24,675 nt of DNA, from NCBI GenBank assembly GCA_946539175.1, contig CAMNHH010000010.1:1-24675 (forward strand), in the 5' to 3' direction. The position numbers were made by a program, and so were the translations under genes. Source of the stretch: an uncultured Clostridia bacterium. Lineage in GTDB: Bacteria > Bacillota > Clostridia > Oscillospirales > Oscillospiraceae. How positions within the stretch are numbered: the first letter of the stretch is position 1; each line of letters opens with the position of its first letter. This document shows, one piece after another, positions 14,670-24,118 of the stretch. The notes under the pieces were generated by a model. The model was not told where the DNA came from and made no database searches. It saw only the letters and a program-made list of their open reading frames with translations.

Positions 14670-15848
14670 ATGGCACTTTTCAAACACAACAAGCCCGATC
14701 CCCAGTCGGAGGCCAAGGCCCTGCGGGCGGACACCACGGGTCAGCTGGATATGCCCTTCCTGCTGCTGGTGGTGATCCTGCTGATCATCGGCCTGGTGAT
14801 GATGTTCTCCGCCAGCTATGCCCGGGCCAACTGGGACACCGACGGCCGGAACTCCGCCTACTACTTTGTGCGGCAGGCGGGCTTCGCCCTGGGCGGTCTG
14901 GCGGCCATGCTGCTGGTGGGCAGGCTCAACTACTTCATCTGGTACCGCACCGCCATTCTAATCCTGGGCGTCTCCATCTTTCTGCTGGCCCTGGTGCCTC
15001 TGATCGGCGTGGAGGTCAACCAGGCCAAGCGCTGGCTGCGGCTGGGCATCCAGTTCCAGCCCTCCGACGTGGCGAAGCTGGGGGTCATCCTCTCCTTCGC
15101 CGCCATGATGTCCGCCTGGCAGGACAAGATGGAGAGCTTCCGCTACGGAGTGCTGCCCTACGTGATCATCATAGGCCTGATCGCGGGCCTGCTGTATCTG
15201 GAGCCCCACCTGTCCGCCACTTTGATCATCGGCATCACCGGCGCCTCCATGATGCTGCTGGGCGGCACCAAAAAGCGCTGGCTGCTGCTGGGCGCTCTGG
15301 CGGCGGTGCTGGCCCTCTTTGCCTACATGCAGATCAAGGGCTACGCGGGCGAGCGCTTCTCCGTGATGCTGGACCCCTTCAGCGATCCCCTCGGCAAGGG
15401 CTACCAGGGCATCCAGTCCCGCTACGCCATCGGCTCCGGCGGCTTTCTGGGCCTGGGCCTGGGCCGCAGCCGGCAGAAGTATCTGTATCTGCCGGAGGAG
15501 CACAACGACTACATCTTCGCCATCGTCTGCGAGGAGCTGGGCTTTGTGGGAGCCGTGGGCATCATCCTGCTCTTCGCCCTGCTGGTGATCCGGGGCTACT
15601 GGATCGCCATCCACGCCAGAGACCGCTTCGGCACCCTGGTGACGGCGGGCATCATCACCAAGCTGGCCCTGCAGGTGTTCTTCAACATCGGCGTGGTCTC
15701 GGGCCTGCTGCCCCCCACGGGCATTTCCCTGCCCTTCTTCTCCTACGGCGGCACGGCCCTGCTGCTGCAGCTCTTTGAGATGGGCATTGTATTAAGCGTA
15801 TCCCGCTGGTGCGTCAACAAGGACGCGGTGGGGAGGAGACAAGCATGA
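14670..15848 (+). CDS. ftsW: SEDS-family peptidoglycan polymerase FtsW
   Basis: 392 residues with about ten membrane segments. SEDS landmarks are present: MFSASYARA, KRWLRLGIQFQPSDVAKLGVIL, EEHNDYIFAIVCEELGFVG and GLLPPTGISLPFFSYGGTALL. It polymerises lipid II into septal glycan together with the class B PBP. Position in the dcw cluster favours FtsW (or its sporulation relative SpoVE) over RodA. ATG 14670 is chosen because AGGAGG lies just upstream, and the in-frame GTG at 14664 falls within that site. The stop overlaps the murG ATG (ATGA). Confidence 0.93.
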   Translation: MALFKHNKPDPQSEAKALRADTTGQLDMPFLLLVVILLIIGLVMMFSASYARANWDTDGRNSAYYFVRQAGFALGGLAAMLLVGRLNYFIWYRTAILILGVSIFLLALVPLIGVEVNQAKRWLRLGIQFQPSDVAKLGVILSFAAMMSAWQDKMESFRYGVLPYVIIIGLIAGLLYLEPHLSATLIIGITGASMMLLGGTKKRWLLLGALAAVLALFAYMQIKGYAGERFSVMLDPFSDPLGKGYQGIQSRYAIGSGGFLGLGLGRSRQKYLYLPEEHNDYIFAIVCEELGFVGAVGIILLFALLVIRGYWIAIHARDRFGTLVTAGIITKLALQVFFNIGVVSGLLPPTGISLPFFSYGGTALLLQLFEMGIVLSVSRWCVNKDAVGRRQA

Positions 15849-16969
15849 ACGTGATTTTTACCTGCGGCGGGACCGCGGGCCATATCAATCCGGCCATCTC
15901 CGTGGCCAATCTGCTGCGGGAGCGGAAGCCGGAAACCAACATCCTCTTCGTGGGCGCGGAGGGGGAAATGGAGACCCGGCTGGTGCCCCGGGAGGGCTAC
16001 CGGCTGGAGACGCTGAAAATATCCAGCTATTCCCGGAAGCTCAGCCCCAAGGGGATCTGGCACAATCTGGTCACTCTGAAAAATCTCACCGCCGCCCGGA
16101 GCAAGGCGGACCGAATCATCCGGGACTTCCGGCCCGACGTGATCGTGGGCACCGGCGGCTACGCCTCCTACCCCCTGCTGCGGCAGGGCGCCAGGCGGGG
16201 CGTCCCCACGGCGGTCCATGAGGCCAACGCCATGCCGGGGCTCACCACCCGCATGGTGGCCGACAGCGCCAGCTGCATCATGGTCTGCTTTGAGGAGAGC
16301 AAGGCCTACTACAAGCACCCGGAACGGGTGCAGGTGGTGGGCATGCCGGTGCGGCAGGAATTCCTCTATACCACAAGGGCCCAGGCCAGAGAACGGCTGG
16401 GTCTGAAGGACGAGCCCCTGGTGGTCTCCGCCTGGGGCAGCCAGGGGGCCCGGGAGATGAACAAGCGCATCGCGGACTTCATCGCCCTGGAGGTCAGGGA
16501 CGGCTGTCCCTGGCACCACGTCCACGCCACCGGCTCCTACGGCTGGCGCTGGATGCCGGATCTGCTGGCGGAGAAGGGCGTGGATCTGAAGGCCCACCCG
16601 GAGCTGGATATGCGGGAGTATATCCACAACATGCCGGATCTGCTGGCCGCCGCCGACCTGGTGCTGACCCGGGCCGGAGCCTCCTCCCTCAACGAGATCG
16701 AGGCCGCCGGGACCCCCTGCGTCATCATCCCCTCCCCCAACGTCACCGACAACCACCAGGAGAAAAACGCCCGGGTGCTGGAGCGGAGTGGAGCGGCTGT
16801 GGTGCTGCTGGAGCCGACCCTCACCGGCCAGGCCCTCTATGAGACCGCCAAGGCTCTGATGGCCGACGCCCCCCGCCGGGCCGAAATGCGGCGCAATCTG
16901 CAAAGGATGGCCGTGGTGGACAGCGCCGAGCGGATCTATCACACGATCCTGGAGCTGGCGGGAAAATAA
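15845..16969 (+). CDS. murG: UDP-GlcNAc:lipid I N-acetylglucosaminyltransferase MurG
   Basis: 374 residues, GT-B fold, GT28 family. The N-terminal glycine loop GGTAGHINP (8-16) binds the diphosphate of lipid I. GTGGYASYP and the EANAMPGLTTR segment follow, and the C-terminal half has WGSQGAREMN and RAGASSLNEIEAAGTPCVIIPSP with the UDP-GlcNAc contacts, ending in DNHQEKNA. It makes lipid II at the inner membrane face. GGAGGAG lies 6 nt before the ATG, which overlaps the ftsW stop. Next comes a hairpin and then murA. Confidence 0.96.
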   Translation: MNVIFTCGGTAGHINPAISVANLLRERKPETNILFVGAEGEMETRLVPREGYRLETLKISSYSRKLSPKGIWHNLVTLKNLTAARSKADRIIRDFRPDVIVGTGGYASYPLLRQGARRGVPTAVHEANAMPGLTTRMVADSASCIMVCFEESKAYYKHPERVQVVGMPVRQEFLYTTRAQARERLGLKDEPLVVSAWGSQGAREMNKRIADFIALEVRDGCPWHHVHATGSYGWRWMPDLLAEKGVDLKAHPELDMREYIHNMPDLLAAADLVLTRAGASSLNEIEAAGTPCVIIPSPNVTDNHQEKNARVLERSGAAVVLLEPTLTGQALYETAKALMADAPRRAEMRRNLQRMAVVDSAERIYHTILELAGK

Positions 16970-16991
16970 ACCAACGAATCACGAAAAGGCG

Positions 16992-17032
16992 GGCCCCCGC
17001 ATAGTATGGCTTATCATGCCACAAGGGGGGCC
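16992..17032 (+). promoter_or_regulatory. Hairpin covering the murA ribosome site
   Basis: GGCCCCC (16992-16998) pairs with GGGGGCC (17026-17032), with an inner GCAT/ATGC extension, and the 3' arm includes most of the AAGGGGGG ribosome site of murA. GGCTTTT follows the stem. It can be read as a translation-limiting hairpin for murA or as a weak terminator after murG. Confidence 0.5.
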
Positions 17033-17037
17033 GGCTT

Positions 17038-18285
17038 TTGGAACGCTTACATATCACCGGCGGCGTGCCGCTGCGGGGAACGCTGGCGGTACAGGGGAGC
17101 AAGAACGCGGTGCTGCCCATTCTGGCCGCCGCCGCCGCGATCCCGGGCCGCTTTGCCCTCTCCAACTGCCCCTCCATCCGGGACGTGGACGTGACCCTGG
17201 CCCTTCTGAAGGGGCTGGGCGTCCGCTGGACCCGACGGGGCGGCTGTCTGGAGCTGGACAGCCGCGAAGCTCCGGGTTCCGCCCCGGACCCCGCTCTGGC
17301 GGGGCAGCTCCGCGCCTCGGTGCTGCTGCTGGGGGCTCTGCTGGCCCGGCTGGGCCGGGCGGAGATCCCCCTGCCCGGGGGCTGCGTGCTGGGCGCGAGA
17401 CCTCTGGATCTGCATCTGCGGGCTCTGGAGGAGCTGGGCGTCCGGGTCCAATGCGAGGCAGGCCGACTGTTCTGCCGGGGCAGGCCTCGGGGCGGCAGTG
17501 TGCTGCTGCGCTATCCCAGCGTGGGGGCCACGGAGAATCTGATGCTGGCAGCCCTGGGAGCCGCCGGACCCGTCCGCGTCCTGGGCGCCGCCCGGGAACC
17601 GGAGATCCGGGATCTGGCCGACTTTCTCACTGCCTGCGGGGCCAGGCTCCGGGGCGCCGGCAGCAGCTGCGTGGAGATCAGCCCGGCGCCCCTTCACGGG
17701 GCGGTCCACCGGATCCTGCCGGACCGGATGGAGGCCGCCACCTGGCTCTGCGCCGGGGCGGCCACCGGCGGCTGTCTGACGCTCACCGGCCTGCGGCCCG
17801 GCCATCTGGAGCCGGTTCTGGCCCTGCTGGAGCAGGCGGGCTGCCGCGTCCAGCGGGGCGCCAATGCCCTGCGGCTCACGGCGGGCCCTCTCCGCAGCCC
17901 CGGCAGCGTGGTGACGGGTCCCTATCCCGGTTTTCCCACCGACGCCCAGGCCCCCATGATGGCGGCCCTGCTGCGGGCGGAGGGCTGTACTCTCTTTCGC
18001 GAAACCGTCTTTGAGGGCCGCTACCGCCACGTGCCGGCCCTGCGGGCCATGGGCGCGCAGATCGAGACCGCCGGCAGCCTGGCGCGGGTCCGTGGCGTGA
18101 AGGCCCTCCGGGGCGCCGCTGTCCGGGCCACCGATCTGCGGGGGGCGGCGGCCATGGTCATCGCCGCCCTGGCTGCCCGGGGCGAGAGCGCCATCACCGA
18201 GGCCCGCCACCTGGATCGGGGCTACGGCGACTTCGTCCGCCGTCTCCGCTGTCTGGGCGCGCTGGTCGAGGCGGAGGGCGGTTGA
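17038..18285 (+). CDS. murA: UDP-N-acetylglucosamine 1-carboxyvinyltransferase MurA
   Basis: 415 residues, the usual length for this two-domain enolpyruvyltransferase. GSKNAVLPI near residue 20 carries the conserved Lys-Asn. RASVLLLGALLAR is followed by LPGGCVLGARPLDLH with the active-site Cys (the residue alkylated by fosfomycin) and the GARP loop. FPTDAQAPMMA contains the catalytic Asp, and DLRGAAAMVIAALAARGES and HLDRGYGDF close the protein. It transfers enolpyruvate from PEP to UDP-GlcNAc, the first committed wall step. The TTG start (17038) has AAGGGGGG upstream inside a hairpin. The TGA stop lies inside the -35 box of the ftsQ promoter. The sequence is Arg/Gly/Leu-rich and GC-rich even for this window. 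Confidence 0.93.
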   Translation: MERLHITGGVPLRGTLAVQGSKNAVLPILAAAAAIPGRFALSNCPSIRDVDVTLALLKGLGVRWTRRGGCLELDSREAPGSAPDPALAGQLRASVLLLGALLARLGRAEIPLPGGCVLGARPLDLHLRALEELGVRVQCEAGRLFCRGRPRGGSVLLRYPSVGATENLMLAALGAAGPVRVLGAAREPEIRDLADFLTACGARLRGAGSSCVEISPAPLHGAVHRILPDRMEAATWLCAGAATGGCLTLTGLRPGHLEPVLALLEQAGCRVQRGANALRLTAGPLRSPGSVVTGPYPGFPTDAQAPMMAALLRAEGCTLFRETVFEGRYRHVPALRAMGAQIETAGSLARVRGVKALRGAAVRATDLRGAAAMVIAALAARGESAITEARHLDRGYGDFVRRLRCLGALVEAEGG

Positions 18286-18310
18286 CAATCATCCAGAAAC
18301 GATCTATAAT
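18282..18310 (+). promoter_or_regulatory. Perfect consensus promoter of ftsQ
   Basis: TTGACA (18282-18287), 17-nt spacer, TATAAT (18305-18310): all twelve consensus bases and the optimal spacer. The -35 hexamer contains the murA stop codon. The expected transcription start is near 18317, about 39 nt before the ftsQ ATG. Confidence 0.88.
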
Positions 18311-18355
18311 GGGCAAGAATCAGAATTGCCTTTCATTCTTACGCCGGAGGAAGCT

Positions 18356-19456
18356 ATGGAACAGAACGAAAACAGACGGCCTTCCCAGCGGGGCAAAACC
18401 AGCGTCAGCCGGGAACGTCCCCGGACCCCGGCTGCTCGGCCCAGGGATTCCCGGCCCCGAACCGGAAACGCCGCTTCCCGGGAAGCCGCCCGGCGGGAGC
18501 GGAGCGCCGCCCGGCAGGCCCCCGAAGAGGAAACCCGGCAGCCGGAGCAGCGGCAGTCCCGCCGCGCCGCCCCGGACCGAAAAACCGCCCGGGAGCGAAC
18601 CGGACGTCAAGCCAAGGCCCCCGCGCCCAAAAAGGCGGCCCCCAGGCGGGGCAGAAAGAAAAAGCCCCACCGGGTTTACAACACCAACTTCGGCTTCAAA
18701 TTCGGCGTGATGCTGGCTGTGGTGGCGGTGATCGTGCTGAGCATGATCATCTTCTTCAAGGTCAAGCACGTGGAGGTGGTGCTGCCCACCGACGAGGCGG
18801 GCCAGGCCGCCGCCTACTACAGCGCCGACGAGATCCGGGATGCCTCCGGCGTCAACCTGGACGAGAATCTGCTGAGTCTCAGCAAGGCCACGGTGGCCGC
18901 CCGCATCCACGCGGCCCTGCCCTACGTCAACGAGGTGCAGGTGAAGAAGCAGCTGCCCGGCACCGTGATCATCAGCTTCTCCGAGTTCCAGGTGACCTAC
19001 GCCGTCCAGGACGAGACCGGCGGCTGGTGGCTCATGAGCCGGGACGGCCGGATCCTGGAGGCCTCCGACCAGGAGGGGATCCACGGCCATCTGCAGGTGA
19101 CCGGCATGGTCATCCAGGTGCCGGAGCCCGGAGACTACTTCAAGCCCGCCGCCACCGAGGGCGCCGACATGTCGGAGATTGCCGCCAAGCAGCAGGTGGT
19201 GCTGGAGCTGCTGCCCGCCCTGGAGGAGAGCCCCTTTGCCAAGGAAATCGTCAGCGTGGACGTGTCCACCTCCTACGATCTGAAGCTCTGGTACGGCACC
19301 CGCTATGAGATCCGCCTGGGCACCACGGAGCGGCTGGACTACAAGCTGAATTTCCTCCGGGAGACCCTGAACAACAGCGACGTGCAGCACAAATCCGGTA
19401 CCATTGACCTGAGCTTCAACGAGGACGAACGGGTCCATTTTCTGGAATTCCGCTGA
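18356..19456 (+). CDS. ftsQ: Cell division protein FtsQ/DivIB
   Basis: 366 residues. The first about 115 are very basic and rich in Arg, Pro and Ala, with no hydrophobic stretch, and probably disordered in the cytoplasm. One membrane helix follows (about 119-139, VMLAVVAVIVLSMIIFF). The extracytoplasmic part begins VKHVEVVL and has a POTRA-like domain (YSADEIRDASG through LPGTVIISF) and then a beta domain (TYAVQDETGGWWLMSRDGRILEAS). FtsQ with FtsL and FtsB links the ring to septal synthesis. ATG 18356 has GGAGG 5 nt upstream. It has its own consensus promoter, and ftsZ follows after a second promoter with no ftsA between. Confidence 0.92.
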   Translation: MEQNENRRPSQRGKTSVSRERPRTPAARPRDSRPRTGNAASREAARRERSAARQAPEEETRQPEQRQSRRAAPDRKTARERTGRQAKAPAPKKAAPRRGRKKKPHRVYNTNFGFKFGVMLAVVAVIVLSMIIFFKVKHVEVVLPTDEAGQAAAYYSADEIRDASGVNLDENLLSLSKATVAARIHAALPYVNEVQVKKQLPGTVIISFSEFQVTYAVQDETGGWWLMSRDGRILEASDQEGIHGHLQVTGMVIQVPEPGDYFKPAATEGADMSEIAAKQQVVLELLPALEESPFAKEIVSVDVSTSYDLKLWYGTRYEIRLGTTERLDYKLNFLRETLNNSDVQHKSGTIDLSFNEDERVHFLEFR

Positions 19457-19505
19457 GGCGCCCCGAAAAAGTTAAAAAATATTTACAAAAAACGAGAAAT
19501 TTCTA

Positions 19506-19534
19506 TTGACCAAACGGAAAACGCAGGGTAAAAT
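19506..19534 (+). promoter_or_regulatory. Promoter of ftsZ
   Basis: TTGACC (19506-19511), 17-nt spacer, TAAAAT (19529-19534), each hexamer 5 of 6. It lies in the 160-bp AT-rich gap between ftsQ and ftsZ, giving a leader of about 75 nt, and allows ftsZ to be made separately from ftsQ. Confidence 0.75.
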
Positions 19535-19616
19535 AGAACAGTATAAAAGCGCGCAATTTGCAAATACTGACTTCGGACTTGTTCCAACGATTACAGATAC
19601 ATAGGAGGACGAACTC

Positions 19617-20735
<1,119 letters not shown>

Positions 20736-20758
20736 GCGCGAAGCAAAGCGCGAAAGCA

Positions 20759-20823
20759 AGCCCGTCCCACCGGCAATGTCACGATCTTCATGACATTGGT
20801 CCGGTGGGACGGGCTCGTTTTTT
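20759..20823 (+). terminator. Two-part rho-independent terminator closing the dcw cluster
   Basis: AGCCCGTCCCACCGG (20759-20773) pairs with CCGGTGGGACGGGCT (20801-20815), and inside it CAATGTCA (20774-20781) pairs with TGACATTG (20791-20798), with only a 2-nt bulge. CG and TTTTTT (20818-20823) follow. The total is about 23 base pairs, unusually long. The convergent zinc-ribbon gene ends at 20833 and may use the same hairpin, though the T-run is poor on the minus strand. Confidence 0.9.
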
Positions 20824-20832
20824 GTCCCGGGA

Positions 20833-21981
20833 TCAGGGCAGCAGGGCCTTCTGATCGCCCAGGGCCTTGAAGACGGTCATGCCGAAGCAGAACAGGGCCG
20901 CCAGGTTCAACAGCGCGGGCAGGACGCTCAGCAGATAGAAGCTGGCGTCCAGGGCCGCCCAGACGTAGGAGGGGATCTGCGCCAGATTGACCGCGTTGCC
21001 GATCAGAAGGCCGGCCGCCGCCAGGAAGCACATGACCCCCACGAAGGCGGAGATCCGCTTGTCGGGCATGCCGCTGCGGATGATCCGCTTGGCGGCGTTG
21101 AGGGACTGCACCAGCTTGGCAAAGTACAGGATCACCAGCGCCATGATCAGCGCCATCACAGCGAAGAACACCCAGAAATACTCCTGCAGCGCTCTCTCCA
21201 GCTTCCGGATCACCGCTTCGTCGGCGATGCCGTTCACGGAGATGCTGAGGCTGCCCAGGTCGCTGCGGGAATAGGCGATCAGCAGGCCCGCCGTCACAAT
21301 GACCGCGGCCAGGCAAACCAGCACCAGCGCGATCACCACGAAGACCTTCAGGCAGGTCAGGCCGCCGGTTTTCAGGGGATTGCCGCTCCTGGCGTTCCCC
21401 CGGATGCTCCAGAGGGCGCCCACCATGGTCAGCATCACCATCGCCGTCAGAATCAGGGAGATGATCTCCCCCGTCCGGGCCGCGCCGGTGATGTGGATGT
21501 TCACGCCGGTGGAGAGATTGGCGCTGCCATAGCGCACCAGGCTCATCACAGATTGGGTCAGGCTCAGCACCATCCCCAGCGTATAGCTCAGGATCGCCGT
21601 CAGGAAGACGCCGGAGGCGCCGGAGCGGCGCAGGGCGGTCCGGGCCGGGGTCTCCACCGCGGGGTCAACGGGCTGGCCGGGGATATAGGCGCCCGTCTGG
21701 ACAGCGCCGGGGTTGTAGCCCTGCCGGGGCACGTAGCCGGGGTTCACCGGCCCATAGCCCTGGGGCGGAACGGCGCCATAGGTCCGGGCGGGCTCCGGTG
21801 CCTGGCTCGGCTCGGCATAGGCGCCGGAGCTCTGGCCGGCATTGGGGGCCGGTTGCCGGAGCGCGTCCGGAGCAGGAACCGCGGTCTCACCGCCGGCGGG
21901 CTCCTGCGCTCCCGTCAGGGCCGTGCCGCAGTAGGGGCAGAACTTGCCTTCGCTTTCTCTCCCGCAATTGGGGCAAATCAT
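20833..21981 (-). CDS. Zinc-ribbon multi-span membrane protein, function unknown
   Basis: 382 residues. The N-terminus MICPNCGRESEGKFCPYCG has two CxxC pairs (C3, C6, C15, C18), a zinc ribbon of the kind seen at the start of many membrane proteins in Firmicutes. A linker of about 90 residues rich in Pro, Gly, Tyr and Ala follows (PPQGYGPVNPGYVPRQGYNPG). About six hydrophobic segments span about 125-375. No catalytic motif was recognised. The ATG has AAAGGAGG 8 nt upstream and a perfect consensus promoter. It is monocistronic and convergent with ftsZ. A role in membrane organisation or as a scaffold is possible but is only a guess. Confidence 0.85.
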   Translation of the reverse strand: MICPNCGRESEGKFCPYCGTALTGAQEPAGGETAVPAPDALRQPAPNAGQSSGAYAEPSQAPEPARTYGAVPPQGYGPVNPGYVPRQGYNPGAVQTGAYIPGQPVDPAVETPARTALRRSGASGVFLTAILSYTLGMVLSLTQSVMSLVRYGSANLSTGVNIHITGAARTGEIISLILTAMVMLTMVGALWSIRGNARSGNPLKTGGLTCLKVFVVIALVLVCLAAVIVTAGLLIAYSRSDLGSLSISVNGIADEAVIRKLERALQEYFWVFFAVMALIMALVILYFAKLVQSLNAAKRIIRSGMPDKRISAFVGVMCFLAAAGLLIGNAVNLAQIPSYVWAALDASFYLLSVLPALLNLAALFCFGMTVFKALGDQKALLP

Positions 21982-22017
21982 AGGTAAGGCCTCCTTTTCT
22001 TCTTTTCTGATATTTGG

Positions 22018-22046
22018 ATTATACGCCCATTTCCCCGGATTGTCAA
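22018..22046 (-). promoter_or_regulatory. Consensus promoter of the zinc-ribbon membrane protein gene
   Basis: Minus strand: TTGACA (22046-22041), 17-nt spacer, TATAAT (22023-22018), a perfect match in both hexamers. The transcription start is expected near 22011, about 30 nt before the start codon. Confidence 0.87.
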
Positions 22047-22077
22047 TGCTTCATCCGGCGGAAACGGCATTTCCCGC

Positions 22078-22106
22078 TTGCGGCGGTCCGGCTTCTGTGT
22101 TATGAT
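22078..22106 (+). promoter_or_regulatory. Promoter of the GH13 gene
   Basis: TTGCGG (22078-22083), 17-nt spacer, TATGAT (22101-22106). The -10 is 5 of 6 and the -35 is 4 of 6. It is divergent from the zinc-ribbon promoter; the two -35 boxes are 31 bp apart. No clear operator for a sugar regulator was seen in between. Confidence 0.65.
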
Positions 22107-22134
22107 ACAAAAAAAACGAACGGGAGGTCCCATC

Positions 22135-24039
22135 ATGGAGCACTGGCTGGAAAGCGTCTATTCCGACGGCACAGAGGAATTCGTCTCCCCCGCCCCGCGT
22201 TTGGGCGGCAGCGTCACCGTCCGCCTCCGGGTCTACGCCGACGCCCCGGTGGACCGGGTGATCCTGCGGAGCCTGCCCAACGGCGCCGAGCAGCTGCGGG
22301 AGATGACCCGGGGCCCGGTGTGCCGGGGTCTGGTCTATTACGAGGCGGCCCTGCGGATCAACGAGCCCAGGGTGCCCTACCAGTTCTATCTGGTCAGCGG
22401 CAGCCGGGTGTATTTCTACACCCAGACCGGGGTCTCGGAGCTGCTGCCCGACGACACCCACGATTTCGTCCTGCTGGCGGACTACGCGCAGCCCGCCTGG
22501 GTGAAGGAGGCGGTGTTCTACCAGATCTTCCCGGAGCGCTTCTGCAACGGGGACCCCGCCAACGACGTGCGGGACGGAGAATACTCCCTGCGGGGCTTCC
22601 GGGCCCGGCACATGGACTGGGACGCGGAGCCCCTGCCCTACCGGGAGGGCGGCTGCCTGGACTTCTACGGCGGCGACCTGGAGGGCATCCGGCAGAAGAT
22701 CCCCTATCTGAAGGAGCTGGGGGTCACGGCCCTGTATCTGAATCCCATCTTCACCGCCCCCTCCGTCCACAAGTACGACTGCGTGGACTACTTCCACGTG
22801 GATCCTCACCTGGGCGGCGACGAGGCCCTGGCCCGGCTCTCCGAGACCCTGCACGCCGCGGGGATGCGGCTGATTCTGGACATCTCCATCAACCACACCG
22901 GCTCCGCCCACCGCTGGTTCAACCGGGACTGCCTCTGGTTCGACCAGGGCGAGGGGGCTTACCACAATCCCCAAAGCCCGGAGCGGGGGTACTATTTCTT
23001 CGGCCCGGAGAACAGCTACCGGGGCTGGTGGGGCCTGCCGGAGCTGCCGGTTCTGAACTATTCCTCCCAGGCACTGCGGGACGTGATCTACCGGGGCCGG
23101 GACGCGGTGCTTCGGAAGTGGCTGCGGCCCCCCTATTCCATCGACGGCTGGCGCTTCGACGTGGCGGACGTGTTTGCCCGCTGCGACGAGCTGCAGCTGG
23201 CCCATACCCTCTGGCCCGAGATCCGGGCCGCCATCCGGGCGGAGAATCCCCAGGCCTACATCCTGGCGGAGGACTGGGGGGACTGCGCCCAGTATCTCCA
23301 GGGCGGAGAGTGGGACGCCCCCATGAACTACTGGGGCTGCGCCCGGCCCCTGCGGCAATTTGCGGGGCAGCGGGATCTCTTTATGGAACGGAGCCCCGCC
23401 CTGGCCGCCCTGCCCGGCGGCCTGTCGGCCCCCGCCCTGAAGGCCCGGGTCCTCCAGCATCTGGGCAAGCTGCCCTTCGCCCTCTGGGAAAACCAGTTCA
23501 ATCTGCTGGACTCCCACGACGTGAGCCGCCTGCACAACGACCCCGCCCTGCGGCCCGAGGTCCTGGAGGGGGTTGCCATGCTGCAGTTTCTGCTGATCGG
23601 CGCCCCCAGCCTGTACTACGGAGACGAGGCCGGCGTGGGCGGCAGCCTGGGCAGCAACGAGGGCTGCCGCTGGCCCATGCCCTGGGACAGCGACTTTCAG
23701 CAGGGGCCCCGCTTCCGCTTCTACCGGCGGCTCATCGCCCTGAAGCGGCAGCGGGAGGCCCTGCGCCGGGGCGGGATGCAGTTCCTGCTGGCGGAGGGCG
23801 GCGTCGCCGCCCTGGCCCGCTTCACCCGGGATGAGGTCCTGGTGGCCCTGGTCTCCACCGAGGCTTCGGCCCGCAGCGTTCGTCTGCCTCTGGCCGCCGT
23901 GGGCGCGGCGGCCCCCGCCGGAGGGACGGATCTCTTCGGCAGGGCCCTGGACTGGAGGCCCCTGCCCGAGGGCAAAGGCGTCCTCGTCAGCGTCCCGGCC
24001 CACAGCGCCCGGCTCTTCGATTGCCGGATGCTGGCGTAA
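22135..24039 (+). CDS. GH13 alpha-glucan hydrolase (neopullulanase/cyclomaltodextrinase-like)
   Basis: 634 residues. An N-terminal beta domain of about 110 residues resembles the CBM34-type domain of neopullulanases, then comes the (beta/alpha)8 domain beginning VFYQIFPERFCNGDP. Conserved regions: I, D249-ISI-NH254; II, GWRFD with R340 and nucleophile D342; III, LAEDW with acid/base E379; IV, DSHD with H461 and D462. All three catalytic residues are present. The family cleaves alpha-1,4 (and some alpha-1,6) links in maltodextrins, pullulan or cyclodextrins. No signal peptide is seen, so it is probably cytoplasmic and acts on imported oligosaccharides. ATG 22135 has GGGAGG 7 nt upstream; the in-frame upstream stretch overlaps the promoter. 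It stands alone, with no sugar transporter beside it. Confidence 0.93.
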   Translation: MEHWLESVYSDGTEEFVSPAPRLGGSVTVRLRVYADAPVDRVILRSLPNGAEQLREMTRGPVCRGLVYYEAALRINEPRVPYQFYLVSGSRVYFYTQTGVSELLPDDTHDFVLLADYAQPAWVKEAVFYQIFPERFCNGDPANDVRDGEYSLRGFRARHMDWDAEPLPYREGGCLDFYGGDLEGIRQKIPYLKELGVTALYLNPIFTAPSVHKYDCVDYFHVDPHLGGDEALARLSETLHAAGMRLILDISINHTGSAHRWFNRDCLWFDQGEGAYHNPQSPERGYYFFGPENSYRGWWGLPELPVLNYSSQALRDVIYRGRDAVLRKWLRPPYSIDGWRFDVADVFARCDELQLAHTLWPEIRAAIRAENPQAYILAEDWGDCAQYLQGGEWDAPMNYWGCARPLRQFAGQRDLFMERSPALAALPGGLSAPALKARVLQHLGKLPFALWENQFNLLDSHDVSRLHNDPALRPEVLEGVAMLQFLLIGAPSLYYGDEAGVGGSLGSNEGCRWPMPWDSDFQQGPRFRFYRRLIALKRQREALRRGGMQFLLAEGGVAALARFTRDEVLVALVSTEASARSVRLPLAAVGAAAPAGGTDLFGRALDWRPLPEGKGVLVSVPAHSARLFDCRMLA

Positions 24040-24118
24040 AAGGCCGCAGCGCCCGGCCCGGACCGGGAAAAGCTGAAAAAAACCGTGTAAAAATCCCGGA
24101 TTTTGGGCAAAATAATGC

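Noticed and set aside
18282..18710. 142-codon plus-strand frame over the start of ftsQ
   Set aside because: It is out of frame with ftsQ, begins in the promoter, and is a Pro/Arg-rich shadow of the basic FtsQ tail.
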